This document shows positions 1 through 5,920 of a stretch of 12,993 nt of DNA, piece by piece. The position numbers and the translations under genes are program-made. The stretch spans positions 1 to 12,993 of the forward strand of contig NHDJ01000009.1 in NCBI GenBank assembly GCA_002167265.1. Reading direction: 5' to 3'. How positions within the stretch are numbered: the stretch's first letter is position 1; every line of letters begins with the position of its first letter. The notes under the pieces were generated by a model that saw only the letters and a list, made by a program, of their open reading frames with translations, was not told where the DNA came from and made no database searches. This DNA is from Verrucomicrobia bacterium TMED56 (GTDB lineage: Bacteria; Verrucomicrobiota; Verrucomicrobiia; Opitutales; Seribacteraceae).

Positions 1-1
1 A

Positions 2-307
2 GCATACTTTAATTTTGTTGAGCAATGTAAAAGAATTGGCATTACCATACCAATTCTACCAGGTCTTCTGCCGATTTTATCCCTTGCACAAGTCAAAAGG
101 TTTTGTTCGATGTGCGGAGCAGGGTTACCAGTTGAACTGGAAAATCAGCTGAATGAAGCAAATGAGGACGAGCATCCTAAAATTGGATCTGAATGGGCTA
201 CACAACAAGTTCGCTCGCTCCTCAAAAAAGGTGCTCCTGGCTTTCATATCTATGCTTTAAACAAATCAAAAAGTACAGTTAATATTTTACAATCTTTGCA
301 AAATTAA
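2..307 (+). CDS. metF: Methylenetetrahydrofolate reductase, C-terminal part (5' truncated)
   Basis: This is the last 101 residues of an open frame that enters from the left edge and ends at TAA 305-307. The stretch YFNFVEQCKRIGITIPILPG followed by LLPILSLAQVKRFCSMCGAG matches the C-terminal half of the MetF TIM barrel, where (I/V)P(I/L)(I/L)PG and the 'MCGA.(I/L)P' segment are family hallmarks; the end (RSLLKKGAPGFHIYALN) is the usual final strand and helix. The enzyme is cytoplasmic, uses FAD, and reduces 5,10-methylene-THF to 5-methyl-THF for methionine synthesis. Full-length bacterial MetF is about 290-300 residues, so roughly two thirds is missing. The ATG at 110 is internal and is not the start. 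The gene converges with the isomerase gene, 16 bases away, with no clear terminator between them. Confidence 0.87.
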   Translation, partial: AYFNFVEQCKRIGITIPILPGLLPILSLAQVKRFCSMCGAGLPVELENQLNEANEDEHPKIGSEWATQQVRSLLKKGAPGFHIYALNKSKSTVNILQSLQN

Positions 308-323
308 CAGAAATTTGATATAA

Positions 324-1193
324 TCATATTCCCGTTACACCTTCAATAACAGCCTTATCTTTAAGGTCATCCAAAAAAGCATCAAAAATCTTATCCTTTT
401 TTCTCTCATGCAAGTATTCAATAATCTTTTCCTTTAATTCTTCAAAAGGGGTAAGCTGACGATCATGTTTTTCATGTAAAAAAATTAAATGCCATCCAAA
501 CTGAGTCTTAACTGGCAAACTCAACTCATTTGGTTTTAAAGCAAATACAACTTTATCAAACTCTGGTACCATTCGTCCTTTTCCAAATGTTCCGAGGTTC
601 CCATCATTCACAGAATCATCTGAATGTTTTTTTACACATTCCTTAAAATCTTCCCCCTGCTCTAATTTCTTGCGAATTGATTCGATTTCATTGAGGGCAG
701 ATTCAAAATCCTCCTCAGTGAGTGCTTTTTTTAACAAATGAGAGGCAGTTACCATCTCTTCGCCCTCAAAGAGATCGGGGCGTTTTTCATAGTAGTCTAA
801 TGCATCCTTTTCCGTGGGCAACTCACATGATGACTCTTCTTCTAGAAGCCGATTATACCGCAGTTGCTCAAGAATTTCTCTTCTGAGGTCGTCACGGTTC
901 TTAATCATAGGGTGCTTCGTTTTTTCGATCGCTTTTTTCCCGCCGTTCTCCCTCATCCAGCTTTTCATGCCCTGGTTAACATCCTCCACATCTATTTCAT
1001 ATCTCCTGCGTTTACTTTCTTGTGCCATCAATGCCTGATCGATCATCCTCTCTTTAGCCAAATCTAATGCGGCCAAACGAATCACATCCTCGGGCTTTCC
1101 TTCCATTCCACGAGCAACCTGTTCATACAAACTATGTGCCTGTCTCTCAATTGCCCAAGAGGGTATAATTTGATCATTTACCTTAATTGACAT
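324..1193 (-). CDS. Parvulin-type peptidyl-prolyl cis-trans isomerase, no signal peptide
   Basis: This 289-residue protein has a rotamase (PpiC/parvulin) domain at about residues 147-241. Visible family marks are VTASHLL, a helix with LEQGEDFKECVKKHSDD, GNLGTFGKGRMVPEFDKVVF and the closing QFGWHLIFLHEK. The N-terminal 130 residues are charged and helical, as in SurA/PrsA/NifM-type chaperones, with a PTEKDALDYYEKRPDLF linker into the catalytic domain. Parvulins isomerise X-Pro bonds and assist folding. Most relatives with this layout are exported, but here the N-terminus (MSIKVNDQIIPSWAIERQ) has no hydrophobic signal, so a cytoplasmic role like that of NifM or trigger-type chaperones is inferred. 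The ATG start has no close Shine-Dalgarno and lies in one arm of an inverted repeat. The gene diverges from the fur-like gene, with which it shares a short intergenic region. Confidence 0.86.
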   Translation of the reverse strand: MSIKVNDQIIPSWAIERQAHSLYEQVARGMEGKPEDVIRLAALDLAKERMIDQALMAQESKRRRYEIDVEDVNQGMKSWMRENGGKKAIEKTKHPMIKNRDDLRREILEQLRYNRLLEEESSCELPTEKDALDYYEKRPDLFEGEEMVTASHLLKKALTEEDFESALNEIESIRKKLEQGEDFKECVKKHSDDSVNDGNLGTFGKGRMVPEFDKVVFALKPNELSLPVKTQFGWHLIFLHEKHDRQLTPFEELKEKIIEYLHERKKDKIFDAFLDDLKDKAVIEGVTGI

Positions 1194-1243
1194 TCTTGAA
1201 TCATTACTTTTTCTACGCCTTTCCTACAAGAATGAAGATTCAA
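1191..1243. promoter_or_regulatory. Two interlocked inverted repeats in the isomerase/fur-like intergenic region
   Basis: Two perfect inverted repeats can be read directly. CATTCTTG (1191-1198) pairs with CAAGAATG (1227-1234), and TTGAATC (1196-1202) pairs with GATTCAA (1237-1243). The left arms overlap by three bases, so the pairings cross and cannot form as a simple nested hairpin. In the minus-strand transcript the 3' arm of the first pair contains the isomerase AUG, and an AGGAAAGG stretch lies in the loop. The region could be an operator for a dimeric regulator or a translational switch; both are inference. Confidence 0.33.
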
Positions 1244-1310
1244 TTCTCACTTTTGTCTCAATAATATTGACGCCCAAATACCATCACAATAAGTATTGAA
1301 AGCATATAGC

Positions 1311-1778
1311 ATGAGTATTCCTAAGGAAACATTGGAAAGTTTTTCGGACTTTCTTGGAAGCAAGGGACTTCGAATGACTGACCAACGCAAAGGTGTTTTC
1401 GAAGCCCTCTTTAGGCAAACTGGGCACTTTACTGCTGAACAATTACTCCAAGATGCACAAAGCTTTGATGATACCGTTTCCAGAGCTACTGTATACAGAT
1501 GTTTACCTTTGTTGGTGGAAAGCAGTATTGTTAGAAAAATTGATGTTGGGCAGGAAAATAAGTTTTATGCTCTAAATGGATCATCCGAAACCTTTAAGGC
1601 ACAAGTAATTTGCTCTGATTGTGACCGGATTCATGATGTCGATGCTCCCTTCATGGAGTGGTATGGAAAAACGGTATCTGAAAAACTCGGTCTTAATGTC
1701 AAAGATCAACGGTTACAGGTTCATGCAGAGTGCCCAGAATTCCGCAAAAAGGATGGTTGTAAGCAATCAAACAACTAA
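1311..1778 (+). CDS. Fur-family transcriptional regulator with degenerate metal sites
   Basis: This is a DNA-binding regulator of the Fur/Zur/PerR superfamily, 155 residues from the ATG at 1311. The winged-helix domain covers about residues 8-85: LGSKGLRMTDQRKGVFEAL, then GHFTAEQLL, then the recognition helix SRATVYRCLPLL. The dimerisation domain keeps one structural CxxC (C101, C104). The HHDH-type ligands usual just before it are absent (TFKAQVIC), and the second CxxC is replaced by C141-P-E-F with the next Cys only at C150. Regulatory metal binding may therefore be lost or altered. A TTG at 1296 would add five residues, but a GAAAG lies about 8 bases before the ATG at 1311, which I prefer. 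The stop codon overlaps the nadA start (TAATG), so the two genes are almost certainly co-transcribed and translationally coupled. Family membership is confident; whether it senses Fe, Zn, Mn, peroxide or something else cannot be told. Confidence 0.9.
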   Translation: MSIPKETLESFSDFLGSKGLRMTDQRKGVFEALFRQTGHFTAEQLLQDAQSFDDTVSRATVYRCLPLLVESSIVRKIDVGQENKFYALNGSSETFKAQVICSDCDRIHDVDAPFMEWYGKTVSEKLGLNVKDQRLQVHAECPEFRKKDGCKQSNN

Positions 1779-2767
1779 TGATTAAGGACAACGGTCTCTT
1801 TAGTTCTCCATTAAAGATTTTTCGTAAACAGTCCGATACAGGAAATTTGACGAAAGAGCAGGAGGAAATTATTAGGCTAAAGAAAGAAAAGAATGCAATC
1901 TTACTTTGCCATAACTATCAAATCGATCCGATTCAAGAGGTCGCTGACTATGTTGGGGATTCCCTAGGACTGGCAAGACAAGCTGCCTCTACTGATGCTG
2001 ATATCATCGTCTTTTGCGGGGTTCACTTCATGGCTGAAACCGCCAAAATTCTAAATTCGTCAAAAACTGTTTTACTTCCGGACCTTGACGCTGGATGCTC
2101 GCTTTCTGACTCATGTCCAGCTGATCAGCTCAAAGAATACAAATCCAAGAATCCAGACCTGTTTGTTGTCGCCTATGTAAATTGCTCAGCCGCAGTTAAG
2201 GCGGAAAGTGATGTTATTTGTACAAGTGGAAATGCCGTTCAAATCGTTAATCAAGTACCCGATGATCAAGAAATTCTCTTTGTTCCTGATCAGAACTTAG
2301 GTCAATGGGTTATGTCTCAAACTAAGCGGAAGATGAGGCTTTGGCCGGGCAGCTGCTACGCACATGTATTATTTACCCAAGAATCTATTGAAAGGTGTCG
2401 TTTGGAATATCCTACAGCACCAGTTGTCGCTCACCCCGAATGTGTTGAAACCGTGCGAGACTTAGCCGATGAAGTTTGTAGTACTGAAAAGATGGTTACC
2501 TTTTGCAAAGAACACTCCTCTGAGACTTTTATTATTCTCACTGAGACTGGCATGATGCATCGTTTAACTAGAGAATTACCGGAGAAGTCTTTTATCGCAG
2601 GACCTACAGGTAACTGTTCATGCAACGACTGCCGTTATATGAAAATGAATACGGTTACTAAATTATTAAATTGCCTGAAAACGGAAAGCCCTGAGATTGA
2701 TCTGACTAATGACCTTATTAAAAACTCCAAAAGACCCATTCAGAGAATGCTTGATTGGAGCCAATGA
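1778..2767 (+). CDS. nadA: Quinolinate synthase NadA
   Basis: NadA condenses iminoaspartate with dihydroxyacetone phosphate to give quinolinate, the precursor of NAD, using a [4Fe-4S] cluster in the cytoplasm. The protein is 329 residues, close to the long (E. coli-type) NadA. Visible marks are ILLCHNYQIDPIQEVADYVG (40-60) and DSLGLARQAA, then FCGVHFMAETAKILN. Three cysteines sit where the cluster ligands are expected: C107 in AGCSLSDSCP, C193 in WPGSCYAH and C285 in CSCNDCRYMKMNT. Other substrate-site motifs are VNCSAAVKAESDVICTSGNA, AHPEC (218-222) and TETGMMHRL. The ATG overlaps the stop of the Fur-like gene by one base and has no Shine-Dalgarno of its own, so reinitiation or coupling is likely. 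No nadB or nadC is present nearby. The gene converges with the secreted Trp-rich protein gene downstream. Confidence 0.96.
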   Translation: MIKDNGLFSSPLKIFRKQSDTGNLTKEQEEIIRLKKEKNAILLCHNYQIDPIQEVADYVGDSLGLARQAASTDADIIVFCGVHFMAETAKILNSSKTVLLPDLDAGCSLSDSCPADQLKEYKSKNPDLFVVAYVNCSAAVKAESDVICTSGNAVQIVNQVPDDQEILFVPDQNLGQWVMSQTKRKMRLWPGSCYAHVLFTQESIERCRLEYPTAPVVAHPECVETVRDLADEVCSTEKMVTFCKEHSSETFIILTETGMMHRLTRELPEKSFIAGPTGNCSCNDCRYMKMNTVTKLLNCLKTESPEIDLTNDLIKNSKRPIQRMLDWSQ

Positions 2768-2785
2768 ATTAGAACCTAATGTTAG

Positions 2786-2815
2786 AGTTTTTTAGAAAGT
2801 AAAACTAAAAAAACT
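2786..2815. terminator. Weak AT-only hairpin between convergent nadA and Trp-rich protein gene
   Basis: AGTTTTTTAG (2786-2795) can pair with CTAAAAAAACT (2805-2815) around a 9-base loop, with one bulged base. The right arm covers the stop codon of the minus-strand gene. The position between two convergent genes and the T/A runs on each side fit a weak bidirectional terminator. The stem has only two G-C pairs, so this is tentative. Confidence 0.25.
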
Positions 2816-3596
2816 ACAGCGGGATTTCATAATTTTTAGTAAGAAAGTTGTAAATTAGTCCTTCAGGGTCATCAATAATGTAGTATATCCATGCACCATC
2901 TTTATTTCTAAAGAAGTATGGGAAAAGTTTAGGACCAGTCCAAATCCATTCGTTGTAAGGACTCCAAAACCAAGAGTTTGAATGTTCAGAGCCGGATGCG
3001 TACAACCACCCTAGAGTTGAATGATTAATCCAATTGTTTCCAAAATTGTAAAAAGCTCCAAACCAGTCAGACTCCACCCAACCCTTACGAACTTGGCTTT
3101 GGATAGACGATTTTAAGGATAAGGGCAATGTGGATTTTGAAACTGTGTCCTGCACAGTCTCTTCTCGCTTTATCCAGATGAAAAATCGGGCTGAATAACC
3201 TTTGGTATGGGCAATAATCGAAACTCGGACATTTTGAGACACCTGCTTGGCAATTGCCAAGTTTTCAGAAATTTCAATCTTTTTACTCGGTGAAAACCAT
3301 TCGACCTCAAAGGGAGGAATTTTTGAAACAGTACCATCATCTAAAATTAATGAAGCGTTGAGTTGAACTCGTTTTGTTGAGTCTATTGAACGCGATGATG
3401 GAAAGGCTGAAATCCCAACTTCTTTAACCATATCCGCAAAGGGACCTACTTGGTTAATAATTGCGCCAGATTCATCTGAAAAAACACCATGGAAACTGTT
3501 ACCCAAAAAACCTTCATTTTCAAAATTGCCAAATGCTGAAAATACAACCAATAAGGATTGGATAACCAAACAACCATTTCTGAGTAAAGACATCAT
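2814..3596 (-). CDS. Secreted protein with Ig-like middle and Trp-rich C-terminal repeat region
   Basis: I do not recognise a named family for the whole 260-residue protein. The N-terminus (MMSLLRNGCLVIQSLLVVFS) is a likely Sec signal peptide ending near residue 23. Residues 80-145 alternate like a bacterial Ig-like (Big_2-type) beta domain, with VQLNASLILDDGT, then EVEWFSP and a terminal aromatic strand RFFIWI; this is inference. Residues 172-240 are rich in Trp and Tyr: WVESDWFGAFYNFGNNWINH, LGWLYASG, SWFWSPYNEWIWT, FPYFF and GAWIYYI. This pattern of short W-rich beta repeats recurs, as I recall, at the ends of secreted proteins of Verrucomicrobiota and may be a surface-anchoring or ligand-binding module. 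The start is one of two adjacent ATG codons. It stands alone on its strand, convergent with nadA and divergent from the YceI-like gene. Function unknown. Confidence 0.77.
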   Translation of the reverse strand: MMSLLRNGCLVIQSLLVVFSAFGNFENEGFLGNSFHGVFSDESGAIINQVGPFADMVKEVGISAFPSSRSIDSTKRVQLNASLILDDGTVSKIPPFEVEWFSPSKKIEISENLAIAKQVSQNVRVSIIAHTKGYSARFFIWIKREETVQDTVSKSTLPLSLKSSIQSQVRKGWVESDWFGAFYNFGNNWINHSTLGWLYASGSEHSNSWFWSPYNEWIWTGPKLFPYFFRNKDGAWIYYIIDDPEGLIYNFLTKNYEIPL

Positions 3597-3610
3597 GTCA
3601 GGGCTCTAAA

Positions 3611-3627
3611 TTTATTGAATTAATAAA
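3611..3627. promoter_or_regulatory. 17-base AT-rich palindrome between two divergent envelope genes
   Basis: TTTATT (3611-3616) and AATAAA (3622-3627) form a perfect 6-base inverted repeat around GAATT. It lies 15 bases upstream of the start of the Trp-rich protein gene and about 80 bases upstream of the preferred YceI-like start. It could be a shared operator. AT-rich palindromes of this size arise by chance, so confidence is low. Confidence 0.22.
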
Positions 3628-3705
3628 GCTTAATGTCCAAAAAAATCCGTATTGAGCAATAAAAAAATGAATTTTGAAAAAGGGTATTTCAGGAGAATAG
3701 ATAAA

Positions 3706-4443
3706 ATGATTAAGGAAATTCTTCAGTTTCCTCGACAGAAACTTAAAAATATGATTTCAAGACTTGTGGATGTGATATGGATAAAAAAATGGATTGTCGT
3801 AAATGTTGTAAACTTAGTTTTTTACACTCTCGCATTAAGTAAAAATGATAACTCAAAATTTGACTTAAGTCCTTTACGGGAGAGTAATAGGATAGAAATT
3901 AAATTATCTACCGGATTTGCAAGTGGAACGGTTAGAGGACAAATTTCTTCAATTACTGGAAATCTGAACTTTTCTGCTCAAAGACCGAGGGAAATGACTG
4001 GACAAATATTTATGGATGCCAGAACTTTACGATTTGGCTTCAATAAGGTGGACGGAGAAGTTCATAATCCAGAATGGTTAGGATCATCAAAATTCCCGAA
4101 TCTTTCATTCACTTTGAATTCACTAGAAAACCCTGAATGGCATGGAGAAATTTTAGGTGCAGTGGTCAAAGGAAATCTTCTTATTAAGAATAGATCAATA
4201 CCTTTGTCTGCACCAGTTTTTTTTAAATACTTAAGAAAAGAACGAAAAAAATATGATGGGAAATTCGGGGATATTATTTTCATTAAAGGCGAGTTCCCAT
4301 TAAGCCGAGGCAAAATTGGTATCAACCCAGGTGTCTCTCTCAATTCAGTCATGGATGAAATAACCGTCAATATTCATTTGATGGCAGCTTCAAGCCACAT
4401 CCGTCCATTTCTACCCATTCGAGTTTTTGGAGGACAACCTTAG
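3706..4443 (+). CDS. YceI-like protein with N-terminal membrane anchor
   Basis: From the ATG at 3706 this is a 245-residue protein. A basic stretch (FPRQKLKNMISRLVDVIWIKK) is followed by one hydrophobic segment, WIVVNVVNLVFYTLALS, which would serve as a signal anchor; there is no lipobox cysteine. The rest resembles the YceI beta-barrel lipocalin fold: ASGTVRGQISSITGNLNFSA, MTGQIFMDARTL, EVHNPEWLGSSKFPNLSFTL, GNLLIKNRSIPLSAPVFF and GEFPLSRGKIGI. YceI proteins usually sit in the periplasm and bind polyisoprenoid lipids; the function here is inferred from the fold. The open frame extends to a TTG at 3652 and an ATG at 3667, but AGGAG at 3691-3695 is 10 bases before the ATG at 3706 and is one of the few clear ribosome-binding sites in the window. 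It diverges from the Trp-rich gene and converges with ruvC. Confidence 0.78.
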   Translation: MIKEILQFPRQKLKNMISRLVDVIWIKKWIVVNVVNLVFYTLALSKNDNSKFDLSPLRESNRIEIKLSTGFASGTVRGQISSITGNLNFSAQRPREMTGQIFMDARTLRFGFNKVDGEVHNPEWLGSSKFPNLSFTLNSLENPEWHGEILGAVVKGNLLIKNRSIPLSAPVFFKYLRKERKKYDGKFGDIIFIKGEFPLSRGKIGINPGVSLNSVMDEITVNIHLMAASSHIRPFLPIRVFGGQP

Positions 4444-4469
4444 TAAATTAAATTATTTAGCAAGTTGAA

Positions 4470-5045
4470 TTAGCCTTGCCATGTTAAGGCATGGCAAAGA
4501 GCCAGACCCAGTGCATCAGATTGATCAAAAGGCAAAGGATTACCCAATCCAAGCATTTGAGATAATGTCAAAGACATCTGTTCCTTACTTGCTCTACCAA
4601 AACCGACGACGGCTTGCTTGACTCTCAACGGAGCATATTCGAAAACTGGCACGCCTCTAATAGATACAGCAGAAAGAGCTGCTCCACGAGCAGATCCCAT
4701 TATTTGTGCAGTTTTAAAATTCTGAACATAAATAGTCTCCTCACATGAAACATGTTTTGGTTTCCATAGATCAACTAGATCAGCGACAGACTGATGAATC
4801 TTTCCCAGGCAATCAACAGAAGAAATCTTTGGCGTAAATTTAAGAGTTTCCGAAAAAAGAAGCTTATAAGTTGAGCCCTTACAGTCTAGTACTGCGAGTC
4901 CAGTACCGCGAAGGCTCGGGTCGATACCAACAATTCTCCCGACAAAAGGTTGCTTTTTTAACAGGGAAGATGAATCAATTGACTGAGACTTTTTGCTTTG
5001 TCCTGATAAGTGCTGGGCCCATAATTTTCTGGAGCGGCTATTCAT
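4470..5045 (-). CDS. ruvC: Holliday junction resolvase RuvC
   Basis: RuvC is the endonuclease that cuts Holliday junctions symmetrically together with RuvAB. The four acidic catalytic positions are visible: D42 in IVGIDPSLRGTGLAV, E102 in SCEETIYVQN, and D174 and D177 in PFDQSDALGLALCH. The conserved IMGSARGAAL and VKQAVVGFGRASKEQM are also present. The protein is 191 residues; typical RuvC is about 160-175 and begins only a few residues before the GIDP motif. Here about 35 extra polar, basic residues (MNSRSRKLWAQHLSGQSKKS onward) precede it, and no ATG, GTG or TTG lies closer to the core. It is the last gene of the minus-strand run, 16 bases after the TauE-like gene, with a GGA about 8 bases upstream of its ATG. 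ruvA and ruvB are not in the window. Confidence 0.92.
   Translation of the reverse strand: MNSRSRKLWAQHLSGQSKKSQSIDSSSLLKKQPFVGRIVGIDPSLRGTGLAVLDCKGSTYKLLFSETLKFTPKISSVDCLGKIHQSVADLVDLWKPKHVSCEETIYVQNFKTAQIMGSARGAALSAVSIRGVPVFEYAPLRVKQAVVGFGRASKEQMSLTLSQMLGLGNPLPFDQSDALGLALCHALTWQG
4476..4497. terminator. 8-bp perfect hairpin at the ruvC 3' end, between convergent genes
   Basis: TTGCCATG (4476-4483) and CATGGCAA (4490-4497) form a perfect 8-base stem around the loop TTAAGG. It overlaps the last codons of ruvC and lies 33 bases past the stop of the YceI-like gene. No long T tract follows on either strand, so it is not a classical intrinsic terminator. It may act as a bidirectional terminator or 3'-end stabiliser, or be a chance palindrome in coding sequence. 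Confidence 0.35.
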
Positions 5046-5061
5046 AAAAGTTTCCGTAATC

Positions 5062-5871
5062 TTAAAAAATCATCCGCAGACCAGCAATAATGATGAAAAA
5101 CCATATTAATTTTTCGAAAATAGCCTGATTTATTTTTTTAACAATTAATGGAGCAAAAACTGCCCCGAATACCGCTGGAATGAATAGCCAACTGCTTACT
5201 TTGATTGTTTCAATTGTAATGATGCCAAGATCAACCATGAATGGTATTTTACAGATATTGACAATTAGAAAAAGCCAAGCAGAAGTTCCAATAAAAGAAT
5301 ATTTGGGTAGATTCATAACCAAAAGATAAAGCTGGGCAATAGGACCGGCAGCATTAGCCAACATTGTGGCAACTCCACCAAGCAATCCAAAAAGTATTCC
5401 CAATCCTATTGAACCTTTTGGAACAGCGTTCAGATTTGGATCTGATAATTTTTTAGCTTTTTTCTTTTTCCTAAATTGGAGTATAAAATGAAGTCCTGTC
5501 ATACTAAGTAAAATCAGGCCGATAATGATTTTCAGTTGACTGACGCGCTCATCTTCACCTCCCTGAAAATAATCAAATACCCACCAACCAAGAACCGTTC
5601 CGATTAAAAAACACGGAAGCAGTCGAAAAATATATTTCCAGTCTGCATGCCTGCGATAAACTATAGTTGCCGCTAAATCCGCAGATATCAGGACAGGTAG
5701 AAGTAAGCCAACAGATAAAGGAACCCCAATGGGACCAAGGGCGTCTTCAAGTGCAAGTGCAAAGATGGCAACGGTTAAATTTCCTGCTCCGGGAATACCT
5801 CCCTTGCTTAGACCCATAATTAAAGAACCTACAGTAAGCAATACCCAGTGGTTGTAAGTTAATGCTTCCAT
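5062..5871 (-). CDS. TauE/SafE (DUF81) family membrane permease
   Basis: This is an inner-membrane protein of 269 residues with about eight hydrophobic segments, the size and layout of the TauE/SafE family. The two pseudo-repeat signatures are present: GLSKGGIPGAGNLTVAIFAL (20-39) in the first half and GLLGGVATMLANAAGPIAQL (162-181) in the second. They are separated by a basic cytoplasmic loop (FRKKKKAKKLSDPN). Members export sulfite, sulfoacetate or other small anions, or import sulfur compounds; the substrate cannot be read from the sequence. Its position two genes downstream of a cysteine desulfurase hints at sulfur handling, but recF lies between them, so this is weak. The ATG at 5869-5871 has no Shine-Dalgarno. 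It ends 16 bases before ruvC and starts 49 bases after recF. Confidence 0.87.
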   Translation of the reverse strand: MEALTYNHWVLLTVGSLIMGLSKGGIPGAGNLTVAIFALALEDALGPIGVPLSVGLLLPVLISADLAATIVYRRHADWKYIFRLLPCFLIGTVLGWWVFDYFQGGEDERVSQLKIIIGLILLSMTGLHFILQFRKKKKAKKLSDPNLNAVPKGSIGLGILFGLLGGVATMLANAAGPIAQLYLLVMNLPKYSFIGTSAWLFLIVNICKIPFMVDLGIITIETIKVSSWLFIPAVFGAVFAPLIVKKINQAIFEKLIWFFIIIAGLRMIF

Positions 5872-5920
5872 ATCTAACTAAAAAAATATGGGGGACGGGA
5901 ATCTTTTATAATCTCGACCA

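Noticed and set aside
1267..1295. A sigma-70-like promoter for the fur-nadA unit starting with TTGACG at 1267-1272
   Set aside because: The -35-like hexamer is good, but no acceptable -10 hexamer lies 16-18 bases downstream.
4062..4370. A 102-codon minus-strand frame
   Set aside because: It is antisense to the YceI-like gene, whose protein matches a known fold; no independent support.
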